This document shows positions 6,513 through 13,845 of a stretch of 16,177 nt of DNA, in pieces; within the stretch, counting starts at the first letter, position 1; the number at the start of each line of letters is the position of its first letter. The translations under genes were made by a program, and so were the position numbers. The stretch is from Candidatus Bathyarchaeota archaeon. GTDB lineage: Archaea; Thermoproteota; Bathyarchaeia; Bathyarchaeales; Bathycorpusculaceae. The notes under the pieces were generated by a model. It saw only the letters and a program-made list of their open reading frames with translations, was not told the DNA's origin and did no database searches. The stretch is from contig JACUTN010000011.1 in assembly GCA_014859805.1 (NCBI GenBank), forward strand, positions 1-16,177. The letters are read 5' to 3'.

Positions 6513-7178
6513 TTACCTCACCCAATCCGCAGGAGTTATGAGACTGTAGCTTTTCTTCAACGCGTCGAAAACCGCATATGCAAAAGATGGAACAGTTCTC
6601 GTTGAGCCGTAACTTCGCGTCCAGCAGTCTTTTATGCCAGCAAGTCCGAGGATGACCTTTGCGACCTCGCTTGCTACAAGACCTAAACCTCTCGGTCCGG
6701 GAAGAATAGCGATTCTTACGCCACTGCATTTTCCTTCAACTAGGAACTGGACTGAATGTGGTCTTCCACAGCCGCATTCCCAGCTTCCACAGCCCCTCCT
6801 AACTGGAACTATGTTTAGACGAGCATCTACGGCAGCCTTTTCTATGGCTGCTCGCACCTGGCTTGTTTTTCCAGACCCTAAGCCAATGTAGCCGTCCCTG
6901 TTTCCAACGGCAACTATTGCCTTAAACCTTGATTTTTCACCAGCATCTGTCTGTTTTTGAACTAGATTTATGTTTATGACCTCTTCTTGAAGGTCTGGAA
7001 GTAAAGCATCAACAATTTGCGGTTCACGTATCCTTAAGCCTTCCATAAAAATTTCTTGAATGGATGCAATTCTACCCTCTTGTATCATCTTGCCAAGGCG
7101 TGTTCTAGGAACCCACTCTTCAAGGTTTTCTGATGGTCTTGAACGCCTTCTTGAATACCTTCTTCTTGAACGTCTCAA
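6513..7178 (-). CDS. rps5: Small-subunit ribosomal protein S5 (uS5)
   Basis: Small-subunit r-protein involved in decoding fidelity, 221 residues. After an Arg/Ser-rich N-terminus come W-V-P-R-T-R-L-G-K-M, the double-stranded-RNA-binding S5 domain with A-I-V-A-V-G-N-R-D-G-Y-I-G-L-G-S-G-K, and the C-terminal domain with P-G-P-R-G-L-G-L-V-A. The start is TTG overlapping the L18 stop as TTGA. The SD GGAGGT (plus 7187-7192) is 8 bases upstream, and the next ATG would remove conserved sequence, so TTG is well supported. The 18-residue N-terminal run of Arg and Ser is probably an rRNA-binding tail. Confidence 0.96.
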   Translation of the reverse strand: MRRSRRRYSRRRSRPSENLEEWVPRTRLGKMIQEGRIASIQEIFMEGLRIREPQIVDALLPDLQEEVININLVQKQTDAGEKSRFKAIVAVGNRDGYIGLGSGKTSQVRAAIEKAAVDARLNIVPVRRGCGSWECGCGRPHSVQFLVEGKCSGVRIAILPGPRGLGLVASEVAKVILGLAGIKDCWTRSYGSTRTVPSFAYAVFDALKKSYSLITPADWVR

Positions 7179-7771
7179 GCCTTTTTACCTCCACTGAACG
7201 AAGCAGTTATCGCTTTTTTAACTTTCGCAAAATGCTTAGGAAATTTTTCTGGATGCAGTTTTTGCTGCAAGTATTTCGAAAATTTAGTTTGATATTCTTC
7301 AGGGTTAGAAGCTAAAATTTTTGCATATTCTGCAATGTGCTCGCCCTTTATTCTTTCTTCATTGGGGAGCTTCTCTTCACTATAGGGCACATTTACTCCA
7401 GCGTCTAAAACACCCTTCAGCGCCGCAAAAACACGATTCTTTGTAGAGGAATGTAGTCCTATATCTAAAACTGCTTCCTTCACACCTTTGGCTTTTAATC
7501 CGCAGAGAAGACCAGTTAGGTAACATGCTGAAATGTTTCCTCCCGAAGCTTTCCACCCGTACTTTCTAGTTAGCTCCTTACTATGTGCTGAAACTATGAC
7601 CTCGTCTCCGTGAGGTTTAGCCACAATTATTTGCACTATCATGTGTTTGAGTGAACCGCGGACTACTAAGCGTGGTTTTCCGGATAGCAACAATGCTTTT
7701 CTTGCTTTGTAATCTGTTTTTCCCTCTCTTCTTCTTCGGAATGGAACACAATAGCGTGGTCCCTTCGCCAT
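7175..7771 (-). CDS. rpl18: Large-subunit ribosomal protein L18 (uL18)
   Basis: Binds 5S rRNA in the central protuberance together with L5. It is 198 residues long, the usual archaeal length (about 190-200). The N-terminus M-A-K-G-P-R-Y-C-V-P-F-R-R-R-R-E-G-K-T-D-Y is the family hallmark, followed by R-K-A-L-L-L-S-G-K-P-R-L-V-V-R and the globular domain with G-L-K-A-K-G and V-L-D-I-G-L. I chose the ATG at 7771, which overlaps the L19e stop as TGATG; an upstream in-frame codon at 7786 would add five residues inside L19e and does not fit the family. Confidence 0.95.
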   Translation of the reverse strand: MAKGPRYCVPFRRRREGKTDYKARKALLLSGKPRLVVRGSLKHMIVQIIVAKPHGDEVIVSAHSKELTRKYGWKASGGNISACYLTGLLCGLKAKGVKEAVLDIGLHSSTKNRVFAALKGVLDAGVNVPYSEEKLPNEERIKGEHIAEYAKILASNPEEYQTKFSKYLQQKLHPEKFPKHFAKVKKAITASFSGGKKA

Positions 7772-8226
7772 CAGCGTTTCCTCCAAAGTTCGTGCGCCTT
7801 CAAGTAACGCTCCATGTCGGCAATGGAATCAAACCTTCCGCTACTCGACATCTTGTACATCTTCCGATACGTGTTTACAGTGATTATTCTATTGGTTTTT
7901 AGTTCACGGAGCCTCTTTCTCAAGGGTCGAATCTTCTTCATCCAAGCCTCTTTCTTCGATATTTTTGCGTGCAACGAACTGGTTCTGCTGCCTGGCCCGC
8001 GCCTTCGTCCTTTCTTTTTCTTTTCATGTAAAATCCGTGCCCTTGCGCGGCTTACACCTTTTTCTGGAAGCCGTTTAACGACGCCTTCATGAATTAGTTT
8101 TCGGATCTCTTCTCTAGTTATGGCTACTTCCACGTCATCTATCCTTTCAGGATCTATCCACACACGATTCTGTCCAATTTTCAGTATTTGTGCTGCTAGA
8201 CGTCGTTGACTTGTAAGACCTGTCAT
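7771..8226 (-). CDS. rpl19e: Large-subunit ribosomal protein L19e (eL19)
   Basis: Archaeal/eukaryotic r-protein, 151 residues, absent from bacteria. The N-terminal domain has L-T-S-Q-R-R-L-A-A-Q-I-L-K-I-G and N-R-V-W-I-D-P. The basic linker has G-V-S-R-A-R-A-R and K-K-K-G-R-R-R-G-P-G-S-R. The long helical C-terminus contains W-M-K-K-I-R-P-L-R-K-R-L-R-E-L and T-Y-R-K-M-Y. The ATG overlaps the L32e stop (ATGA), and its stop overlaps the L18 start. The order L32e-L19e-L18-S5 is typical of archaeal spc operons. Confidence 0.96.
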   Translation of the reverse strand: MTGLTSQRRLAAQILKIGQNRVWIDPERIDDVEVAITREEIRKLIHEGVVKRLPEKGVSRARARILHEKKKKGRRRGPGSRTSSLHAKISKKEAWMKKIRPLRKRLRELKTNRIITVNTYRKMYKMSSSGRFDSIADMERYLKAHELWRKR

Positions 8227-8768
8227 CGTTTTTCTGTCCTCCTTTTACGTTTTTTGCTCTTCTTCTGTTTGCGTCTTATTTTTTCTTTTTCTGATACTTT
8301 CTTCTCTTCTTCCTTTTCCTTGGGTTCCTCTTCTTCCACGGTCTCCTTTTCTTCTTCTCTAACTACTTCCTCAGCTTCTTTGAAATTCAGAATTTTTATC
8401 TTCCTTTTTCTTGCTTCAACAAGAATTTTAGCTCTTTTTCTTTTACCAACCGTGTGTGCGATTCTTATGGCTTGAGTTTCAGGGTTGATCTTTTCAAGTT
8501 CTTCAGTATTATGTACTAAAACGTCATTGTAACCTGATGGGTGAAGATCCCTTGCGGCTTTTGGCCCTCTGTATCCAACGCTTACGGTGGGCGGCCAGCC
8601 CTTAATTTTCCTTCTCATCTTGTTGTCTATTCCTCTTGGTCTACGCCAGCTTTCCTTCAAGCGTTTGTACCGCCAGCTTTCCTGCCTAACAAATTTAGGT
8701 TTCTTCTTTTTTATGCGGGTCCTCAGTTTCAATGCCCTTTCCAAAGCAGCTTTGTCTTGTTCTGTCAT
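8223..8768 (-). CDS. rpl32e: Large-subunit ribosomal protein L32e (eL32) with charged tail
   Basis: Archaeal/eukaryotic r-protein of 181 residues. The L32e core covers about 20-130, including F-V-R-Q-E-S-W-R-Y-K-R-L, W-R-R-P-R-G-I-D-N-K-M-R-R, G-W-P-P-T-V-S-V-G-Y-R-G-P and the conserved H-P-S-G-Y region. From about residue 133 the protein is a run of Glu then mixed Lys/Arg with almost no hydrophobic residues, about 48 residues long, beyond the conserved fold. The ATG start overlaps the L6 stop as ATGA. Some archaeal L32e proteins carry extensions, usually N-terminal; this one is C-terminal. Confidence 0.95.
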   Translation of the reverse strand: MTEQDKAALERALKLRTRIKKKKPKFVRQESWRYKRLKESWRRPRGIDNKMRRKIKGWPPTVSVGYRGPKAARDLHPSGYNDVLVHNTEELEKINPETQAIRIAHTVGKRKRAKILVEARKRKIKILNFKEAEEVVREEEKETVEEEEPKEKEEEKKVSEKEKIRRKQKKSKKRKRRTEKR

Positions 8769-9313
8769 TCTTCCATCCCCTCGCCTCTTTCGTTAACGTA
8801 TATGCCGTCTAAGAAGACACGTGGGTCTTTTCTTTTCACCTTGGTGCCTTGTTCAATGTTTGCTGCTGTTTGGCTTACATCTTCGAGATCTATGCCTTGA
8901 ACGATTATGTCCTCGGTTTGAACCTTAACTTGGGAATCGCCCATTATTCTGAGTTTTCTTGGGCTTCGTTCACCTGTGAAATTGTCAATTAGAATGGTTT
9001 TATCTTTAACTTTAACTGATATTGGAAAGTGTGAGAAAACTATTTTCAATTTGTATGTGAAGCCCTTCCTAACTCCGGTAATCATGTTCTGGATATGTGA
9101 ATGAAGGGTGCCTACGAGGGCTGCCTCTTTTTTCCTTGGCCACTCAACCCAAACACGAATGGTTTTTCCTTCGACTTTAATTGAGATTGGAGCGTGAGAA
9201 AAGTCACGGGTTAATGTTCCCTTTTGACCTTTAACCGTGACTCTCCGTCCTTCTACTGAAACCTCTACGTCATCTGGAATCTGAATAGTTTTTGAGACTT
9301 CTATGGCTCGCAT
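8765..9313 (-). CDS. rpl6: Large-subunit ribosomal protein L6 (uL6)
   Basis: Large-subunit r-protein near the GTPase centre, 182 residues. It has two repeated L6 folds. The first begins I-Q-I-P-D-D-V-E-V-S-V-E-G-R-R-V-T-V-K-G. The second contains F-S-H-F-P-I-S-V-K-V and the family segment E-R-S-P-R-K-L-R-I-M-G. The C-terminal D-P-R-V-F-L-D-G-I-Y is typical of archaeal L6. I chose the ATG at 9313 because GGTG sits 6 bases before it; an in-frame GTG at 9322 lies inside that same SD and has none of its own. S8 ends 14 bases upstream. Confidence 0.95.
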   Translation of the reverse strand: MRAIEVSKTIQIPDDVEVSVEGRRVTVKGQKGTLTRDFSHAPISIKVEGKTIRVWVEWPRKKEAALVGTLHSHIQNMITGVRKGFTYKLKIVFSHFPISVKVKDKTILIDNFTGERSPRKLRIMGDSQVKVQTEDIIVQGIDLEDVSQTAANIEQGTKVKRKDPRVFLDGIYVNERGEGMEE

Positions 9314-9327
9314 CAAAGGCACCTTTT

Positions 9328-9732
9328 CTAATAAGCGAGTGCTAACAGCCTACCTCCGATGTGTTTTTCCTTCGCCTCTTTGTGAGACAGCACTCCCTTC
9401 GGAGTTGAGACAACTAGTATGCCAACGTCTCTTGATGGAAGGAATTTCTTCTCCCATTCTTCAAATTCGTCTACTTTGACTGGAAAGCGCGGTCTGATGG
9501 CTCCGCATTTGTTTATTCTTCCCAAGAGTTGGACCCTAAACTTTCCGGAGCGACTGTCATCAATGAATTCGAATTCTCCAATGTAACCGTTTAACTGCAT
9601 AACCCTTAAAACTCTGCCCAAAAGTTTAGAGGCTGGACTAATTAAGCACTCACGTTTGTTGCGCATCTCGTTGTTTATGATTGTTGTTAAACCGTTTGCC
9701 AAAGTATCCATCTTAACTTCCTCGTTACTCAT
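9328..9732 (-). CDS. rps8: Small-subunit ribosomal protein S8 (uS8)
   Basis: Small-subunit assembly protein binding the central domain of 16S rRNA, 134 residues, close to the usual 130. The N-terminal domain carries D-T-L-A-N-G-L-T-T-I-I-N-N-E and an S-K-L-L-G-R-V-L-R-V-M helix. The C-terminal domain contains the signature V-S-T-P-K-G-V-L-S-H-K-E-A. The ATG overlaps the end of the S14 gene by 8 bases (S14 stop lies inside the S8 start region). Confidence 0.96.
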   Translation of the reverse strand: MSNEEVKMDTLANGLTTIINNEMRNKRECLISPASKLLGRVLRVMQLNGYIGEFEFIDDSRSGKFRVQLLGRINKCGAIRPRFPVKVDEFEEWEKKFLPSRDVGILVVSTPKGVLSHKEAKEKHIGGRLLALAY

Positions 9733-9889
9733 ACTTTTTGAAACCGAGTTTTACGGCTACCTCTCTAAAACATTGCCGACATAAATATAAATTGTAGCGT
9801 CGAATAACAGGCCCATAAGACCCACATCTAACACACTGTCTTGTTCCCTTGCCATATTTTCTTTCCTTTTTAGGTTTCTTTTTGCCCAT
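9725..9889 (-). CDS. rps14: Small-subunit ribosomal protein S14 (uS14), zinc-binding form
   Basis: A short gene of 54 residues that fills the gap between L5 and S8. The protein begins M-G-K-K-K-P and has a zinc-binding C19-x2-C22 and C37-x2-C40 pair, with G-P-V-I-R-R-Y and L-C-R-Q-C-F-R-E, ending L-G-F-K-K-Y-E. This is the archaeal zinc-type S14. Two in-frame ATGs exist. GGAG (plus 9898-9901) is only 2 bases before the first (9895) but 8 before the second (9889), so I chose the second, which also matches the family N-terminus. The stop lies 8 bases inside S8. Confidence 0.95.
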   Translation of the reverse strand: MGKKKPKKERKYGKGTRQCVRCGSYGPVIRRYNLYLCRQCFREVAVKLGFKKYE

Positions 9890-9906
9890 ACCCATCGCTC
9901 CAAAAA

Positions 9907-10446
9907 CTATATTACCTCGACTCCCAAGGCATCTTTAACGAACACCATAGCTTCTTCAAGTGTTAACATATGTTTTGAACCGATTTTCCCTTTCTCTCTC
10001 CGCCTTTTTTTCACTCGATATCCAGGGCGGCTGAGAGACACGCAGACATTCATGCCGAATATGCCAATTTCAGGTTCATATTTTACCCCTGGAATTTCAA
10101 TGTGTTCTTTTATGCCAAAGGAGAAATTGCCATATTTGTCGAAGCAATTCTCAGAGATTCTATTCTCAACAACGGGCAAAACTTTTTTCAGGAAATCTGT
10201 TGCCTTCTGTTTTCTAAGCGTTACAATGCATGCTATTGGTTCACCTTTTCTTATTCCGAAATCTCTAATGGTTTGCTTAGCCTTTCTCTTACATGGATTT
10301 TGACCTGTTAGATCTTTCAGAACCTTTGAGGCTTTTTCCACGGGCTCCCCTGACTTTCCAACGCTGATGTTAACGACAACCTTTTCGATTTTCGGTTTAA
10401 GCATGGGATTTTCTTTCCATCTCTTTAGCATCTCATCCTCAGACAA
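9907..10446 (-). CDS. rpl5: Large-subunit ribosomal protein L5 (uL5)
   Basis: Binds 5S rRNA with L18, 179 residues. Family features: W-K-E-N-P-M-L-K-P-K-I-E-K-V-V-V-N-I-S-V-G-K-S-G near the N-terminus, then L-T-G-Q-N-P, F-G-I-R-K-G-E-P-I-A and the C-terminal R-P-G-Y-R-V-K-K-R-R. Two starts are possible. A TTG at 10446 overlaps the S4e gene and has GGAGG (plus 10456-10460) about 9 bases before it. An ATG at 10431 has GAGG about 5 bases before it and would drop five residues. Both fit the family; the longer form is given. Confidence 0.95.
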   Translation of the reverse strand: MSEDEMLKRWKENPMLKPKIEKVVVNISVGKSGEPVEKASKVLKDLTGQNPCKRKAKQTIRDFGIRKGEPIACIVTLRKQKATDFLKKVLPVVENRISENCFDKYGNFSFGIKEHIEIPGVKYEPEIGIFGMNVCVSLSRPGYRVKKRRREKGKIGSKHMLTLEEAMVFVKDALGVEVI

Positions 10447-11206
10447 TCTGAGCTGCCTCCGGCATGGATATTAATGGCTGTTCTTCGCCTATTGCAAAAA
10501 CAAAGTTCAATATTGTTTGGTAACGGTTTCCTTTCTTGTCCTCGATTGTTACAAGGGCGTTCGTACGCTTCTTTCCCTTCGTTTTTTCTATTTCAGTTAT
10601 CTTGCCATGTTTTCCGATGTTTTTTCCACTTGTTATTATTGCAAAATCGTTTTCTTTCATTTTTACTTGTTCAAGTATTTGTCTTTCTGGCAAGTTTATT
10701 TTCACGGTGTCTAAAGCCTTGTAGGTGTCCTCTTGTGGCTTCTTTGAGTCGGCAACCTTCACCAGTATGTTTGAGCCATCATGCAGGTTGAGTTGTACAT
10801 GCCCGTTTTCAACAACTTTCTTGTTTTCTATTCTGCACAGTTTGAAGTTTGATTCTTCTTTACTGATTGGATGAAGAATTAAGCCCTTACGGGAGGGCAC
10901 TATACGGAAGTAGTTGTCAATGTCTGATATGGAAATAACATCCATTAAGCCCACTGGAAAGTCGTCTTTTCGCCTAATCTTGCCATCCACATACACCTTT
11001 CCTTGCGAAACTATTGTTTTAGCCTCTTTTCTTGTTTTGGCAAACTTGAGAATGTCACGTAAAATTATGGTTAATGGTAAGCAGTTTTTAAGAGAATGTG
11101 GTCCAGGGGAAGGCTTTACAACCCAGAAAAACTCTTTTCTATGTATTGGCCAGAACTTCGGTGCGGGTTTACGTTTTAACCCTGTTGATCCTCCTTTTCT
11201 AGCCAA
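10439..11206 (-). CDS. rps4e: Small-subunit ribosomal protein S4e (eS4)
   Basis: Archaeal/eukaryotic r-protein absent from bacteria, 255 residues (commonly 230-245). The N-terminus is M-A-R-K-G-G-S-T-G-L-K-R, then W-P-I-H-R-K, an S4-like RNA-binding region with T-I-V-S-Q-G-K-V-Y-V-D-G-K-I-R, the central S4e domain, and a C-terminal KOW region (I-I-T-S-G-K-N-I-G-K-H-G-K-I). The start is TTG; GGAGGAG (plus 11214-11220) lies 7 bases upstream, formed by the last codons of L24, so this start is firm. Its stop overlaps the L5 start by 8 bases. Confidence 0.96.
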   Translation of the reverse strand: MARKGGSTGLKRKPAPKFWPIHRKEFFWVVKPSPGPHSLKNCLPLTIILRDILKFAKTRKEAKTIVSQGKVYVDGKIRRKDDFPVGLMDVISISDIDNYFRIVPSRKGLILHPISKEESNFKLCRIENKKVVENGHVQLNLHDGSNILVKVADSKKPQEDTYKALDTVKINLPERQILEQVKMKENDFAIITSGKNIGKHGKITEIEKTKGKKRTNALVTIEDKKGNRYQTILNFVFAIGEEQPLISMPEAAQIV

Positions 11207-11208
11207 AA

Positions 11209-11874
11209 TTATTCTCCTCCTTTGGTTTTCTTGGTTGTTTTACGTTTGGCTCTTGTTTTCTTCGTTTTGGGCTTCTCTTCTTTTTTAGTTTCTTCGGTTT
11301 TCTTTTTTGTGGTTCGCTTCGCTTTTTTCCGTTTTTTGGGTTTTTTCGGTTTTTCTTCTACTTTCTTTTCTGCTGGCTTTCTAACTACTTTCACCTTTCT
11401 TCTTTTTGGTTTCTTTTTCGGTACTTTCTCTTCTACAGCTTCTTTTATTTCAGCAACCTCTTCTGAAGGAGGTTTCTCTGCAACCTCCTCTATAATCGCG
11501 AGAGCTTTTCTTTTTCTTTCTAGAACTTGCTTTCGCCATTTGTCTTCAAGATTTAAGTTTGTTATCATGACCTTTGAAGGGTGGATGGGAACGAGTATTG
11601 TGGTTCCGTCAACTTTTTCTCGCGTTAGTCCTTCAACGTAAATTCTATATTTTTTTCTGTCTATTCGGGTGACCTTTCCTTCGAATCCTTTATGATCCCC
11701 CCGCATTATGCGGACTGCGTCTCCACTTCTGACTGGTATGGCTCTCACTCCACGTGAGGCTCTTAGCTCTGGTGATAGGGGTGCTGCGAAATGTTTGTGG
11801 CGTATGTGGTCTGGTGCTTGGAAGAGCATTTTTCTCTGTTTCGTTGGTTTCTTCACAGGTTTTATTGCTTGCAT
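11209..11874 (-). CDS. rpl24: Large-subunit ribosomal protein L24 (uL24) with long basic tail
   Basis: Large-subunit assembly-initiator r-protein. The conserved core covers about residues 1-125: R-K-M-L-F-Q-A-P-D-H-I-R-H-K, L-S-P-E-L-R-A-S-R-G-V-R-A-I-P-V-R, and a KOW motif (V-R-I-M-R-G-D-H-K-G-F-E-G-K-V at 54-68). From about 130 to 221 the protein is a low-complexity tail, first Glu/Ala-rich (130-150), then dominated by Lys with Pro, Thr and Arg, similar in composition to histone H1-like tails. Archaeal L24 is usually about 115-155 residues, so this is clearly longer. ATG start with a GGAGGA SD about 5 bases upstream. The tail makes the plus strand almost pure pyrimidine between about 11,215 and 11,420. 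Confidence 0.95.
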   Translation of the reverse strand: MQAIKPVKKPTKQRKMLFQAPDHIRHKHFAAPLSPELRASRGVRAIPVRSGDAVRIMRGDHKGFEGKVTRIDRKKYRIYVEGLTREKVDGTTILVPIHPSKVMITNLNLEDKWRKQVLERKRKALAIIEEVAEKPPSEEVAEIKEAVEEKVPKKKPKRRKVKVVRKPAEKKVEEKPKKPKKRKKAKRTTKKKTEETKKEEKPKTKKTRAKRKTTKKTKGGE

Positions 11875-11884
11875 GTTCTTCCTC

Positions 11885-12325
11885 CTACAGTATTATGCTT
11901 GCGGCACTTGCTATTCTTGGCCATCTTTCAGCAGCTTCTTTTGCCACTGGTCCACGAACTTCTGATCCTTTCATTTCCCCATCCGGAGTTATTATTACTG
12001 CCGCATTATCTTCGAATTGAATCCATATGCCCTCAGCCCTTCGGTAGGGCTTTCTTTGTCTTACAACCACTGCTTGAAAAACTTTTTTTCTCATGTCTGG
12101 TGTTCCACGTCTGACTGAAACGGTAATTTTATCGCCTATTGCAGCGGATGGAACACGTCGTAGACGTCCTTTATAACCTATGACTTGGATCAGCCTTAGT
12201 TCTTTGGCTCCGGAGTTATCTGCACATTTTAGGACTGCGCCACAGGGCAATCCTCTTGAGATTTTTGGTTTTTGGCCAATCATTCCTTTGGCAATTAACG
12301 CTCTCATTCTTGCCCTTGCAGCCAT
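11885..12325 (-). CDS. rpl14: Large-subunit ribosomal protein L14 (uL14)
   Basis: Large-subunit r-protein at the subunit interface, 146 residues. Signature features are S-R-G-L-P-C-G-A-V-L-K-C-A-D-N-S-G-A-K, I-Q-V-I-G-Y-K-G-R-L-R-R, and the C-terminal D-N-A-A-V-I-I-T-P-D-G-E-M-K-G-S. I chose the ATG at 12325, which has GGAGG about 9 bases before it within the end of S17. An upstream TTG at 12349 would overlap S17 further and adds residues not typical of the family. The first 14 residues (Arg/Ala/Met-rich) are longer than bacterial L14 but common in archaea. Confidence 0.96.
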   Translation of the reverse strand: MAARARMRALIAKGMIGQKPKISRGLPCGAVLKCADNSGAKELRLIQVIGYKGRLRRVPSAAIGDKITVSVRRGTPDMRKKVFQAVVVRQRKPYRRAEGIWIQFEDNAAVIITPDGEMKGSEVRGPVAKEAAERWPRIASAASIIL

Positions 12326-12326
12326 T

Positions 12327-12650
12327 TCACTTCTCCTCCAGTTTTTCAACGACGACGAATGAGACTGTTTTGCTTATCGGGCGGCATTCAGCTATTTTTA
12401 CGCGGTTTTCTGCTTTTGCGTTTATGCACGGTGGGTTGTGGCATGCGATGCGGCTGTGTCTTCTCTCATACCTCTTAAACTTTGGAACATAATGAAGATA
12501 GTCACGTTTGACTGTGACTGTTTTATCCATCTTTGCACTGACAACTACACCTTCTAAGACGCGTCCCCTTGTTGAGAGGTCTCCGTGGAAGGGACAGTTT
12601 CTATCGTTACATGTTTTCTTAGGCTTTTTGAAGACTAGTGACGTTACCAT
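12327..12650 (-). CDS. rps17: Small-subunit ribosomal protein S17 (uS17)
   Basis: Primary 16S rRNA-binding r-protein, 107 residues, archaeal type. The N-terminal extension carries C14-x4-C19-P-F-H-G, typical of archaeal and eukaryotic S17/S11. The OB-fold follows with G-V-V-V-S-A-K-M-D-K-T-V-T-V-K-R, and the conserved Y-E-R-R-H-S-R-I and H-N-P-P-C lie at about 61-75. The final I-S-K-T-V-S-F-V-V-V is the family C-terminus. The ATG overlaps the end of the Rpp29 gene by 7 bases. Confidence 0.96.
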   Translation of the reverse strand: MVTSLVFKKPKKTCNDRNCPFHGDLSTRGRVLEGVVVSAKMDKTVTVKRDYLHYVPKFKRYERRHSRIACHNPPCINAKAENRVKIAECRPISKTVSFVVVEKLEEK

Positions 12651-12925
12651 AGCCTCCTAATACGTTTTTTGAGACGATCTTCTGGTCGTCTCACAAGCAG
12701 TTTACCATCAATTTCAACAATTGTTCCGTCCGAAAATTTGAAGTTAAAAACAGCTGAATCCTTTATGATTCTTTTTCGTTCTCCTTTATGTAGAATTACA
12801 AACGTGTTTCGTGTTTCATCTATAATCCTACCAGAGATTCCCACGTATCCGTGATGTCTGCTTTTTGCAACTTTAGCTTCGGTTCCGATGAATTCGGAGC
12901 TTATTATGTTTGGCATTACCTTCAT
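12644..12925 (-). CDS. rnp1: RNase P protein component 1 (Rpp29/Pop4)
   Basis: Protein subunit of ribonuclease P, which trims the 5' leader of precursor tRNAs. At 93 residues it matches archaeal Rnp1. It has an Sm-like beta barrel: E-F-I-G-T-E-A-K-V, H-H-G-Y-V-G-I-S-G-R-I-I-D-E-T-R-N-T-F-V-I, then K-R-I-I-K-D-S-A-V-F-N-F and a basic C-terminal helix. The position between L29 and S17 is the conserved archaeal location. The ATG overlaps the L29 stop as ATGA; a second ATG three codons later is possible but has a worse SD. Confidence 0.94.
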   Translation of the reverse strand: MKVMPNIISSEFIGTEAKVAKSRHHGYVGISGRIIDETRNTFVILHKGERKRIIKDSAVFNFKFSDGTIVEIDGKLLVRRPEDRLKKRIRRLW

Positions 12926-13161
12926 TTCTTTTTCTTCCCCTTAGTCTTCTCTTCTGCAAGTCCAAGTTTTTCTTCATGTTCAATAGTTAGTATTCGAGCA
13001 ATTGTTTTGCGCAGCTCCTTTATCCTAGCTGGATTCTCTACTGTTCCCCCTGCCTTTACCATGGTTCTTAATCTTAGAAGCTCTGTTCTAAGCTCGTTTA
13101 GTCTTTTCACTCGCGCTTCAGAAGACATGTCACGCATTTCCTTGACCCGCAGTATTGGCAT
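12922..13161 (-). CDS. rpl29: Large-subunit ribosomal protein L29 (uL29)
   Basis: Small helical r-protein near the exit tunnel, where chaperones and SRP dock. It has 79 residues. The family helix-hairpin includes K-E-M-R-D-M-S-S-E-A, L-N-E-L-R-T-E-L-L-R-L-R and the second helix R-I-K-E-L-R-K-T-I-A-R-I-L-T-I. It ends in a short Lys tail. The ATG directly follows the S3 stop with no gap, and its stop overlaps Rpp29. Confidence 0.95.
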   Translation of the reverse strand: MPILRVKEMRDMSSEARVKRLNELRTELLRLRTMVKAGGTVENPARIKELRKTIARILTIEHEEKLGLAEEKTKGKKKK

Positions 13162-13845
13162 TTACTTGGCTGCCTCCTCTCCGCTTGTTTCTTTAGGTTC
13201 TTCTTCAGTTTTTTCTTCAGATGTTTCTTCTTCCGTTTCTTCCTCCGGAAGACTTTCAGCTACTTTGGTTTTACCTGGGAATACTGCATCTGGGGGCATT
13301 ATCCTAACTTTCACACCAAGCATACCTGGCTTTAGTTGAACGTCAACTTCGGCTTTTCGCATGTATTTTAATGCTATGTCTCCACAAGTCGGTAAGTATC
13401 CAGTTTTGAATTTTTCATATCTTGACCTATCGGTTCTCAGTTTCCCACTTATGATTATTTCCACGCCAAGGGCTCCAGCTTCCATAACTCGGTTGAGTGC
13501 CCAGTATCCTGAGCGTCTGAAATGTATGCCTCTCTGTAGAGCTGATGCCACACGTGACGCAACAACATAAGCGTTCAGTTCTGGAATCTCCATTTCAGAA
13601 ACAGAAATTTGAGGATTTGGAACATTGAATTTCTCTTCTAAAATTCTTGCGAGTTCTCTTATTGTTCCCCCGCCTCGACCTATCACTAAGCCTGGGCGCA
13701 TGGCGTAAATCACTATGTGCGTTCCCAAAGGAGTCTTTGATATGTTCACTCCGCCATAACCCGCCCTTGCAAGTTCTTTCTGGAGGAACTCGTCTATTTC
13801 ATTCTTTTTCATGGACTCTGATATGAAATGTTTGACAACTGACAT
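13162..13845 (-). CDS. rps3: Small-subunit ribosomal protein S3 (uS3) with acidic tail
   Basis: Small-subunit r-protein at the mRNA entry channel, 227 residues. The type-II KH domain has its GxxG loop in V-I-G-R-G-G-G-T-I (G56-R-G-G59). The C-terminal S3 domain contains R-R-S-G-Y-W-A-L-N-R-V-M-E-A-G-A-L-G and G-Y-L-P-T-C-G-D-I-A-L. The last 35 residues or so (from about 192) are a Glu/Thr/Ser-rich acidic tail without hydrophobic anchors. The ATG shares one base with the L22 stop (TAATG), so translation is coupled. Confidence 0.96.
   Translation of the reverse strand: MSVVKHFISESMKKNEIDEFLQKELARAGYGGVNISKTPLGTHIVIYAMRPGLVIGRGGGTIRELARILEEKFNVPNPQISVSEMEIPELNAYVVASRVASALQRGIHFRRSGYWALNRVMEAGALGVEIIISGKLRTDRSRYEKFKTGYLPTCGDIALKYMRKAEVDVQLKPGMLGVKVRIMPPDAVFPGKTKVAESLPEEETEEETSEEKTEEEPKETSGEEAAK

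Noticed and set aside
6487..6729. 80-codon minus-strand open frame inside S5.
   Set aside because: Out of frame with S5 and L30, both complete and conserved; no recognisable domain.
11222..11641. 139-codon plus-strand open frame rich in Phe and Ser opposite L24.
   Set aside because: It is the complement of the Lys/Glu-rich tail of L24; composition explains the long open frame.
12851..13339. 162-codon plus-strand open frame opposite S3 and L29.
   Set aside because: Antisense shadow of two firmly identified r-protein genes, Ser/Phe-rich from complementing Glu codons.
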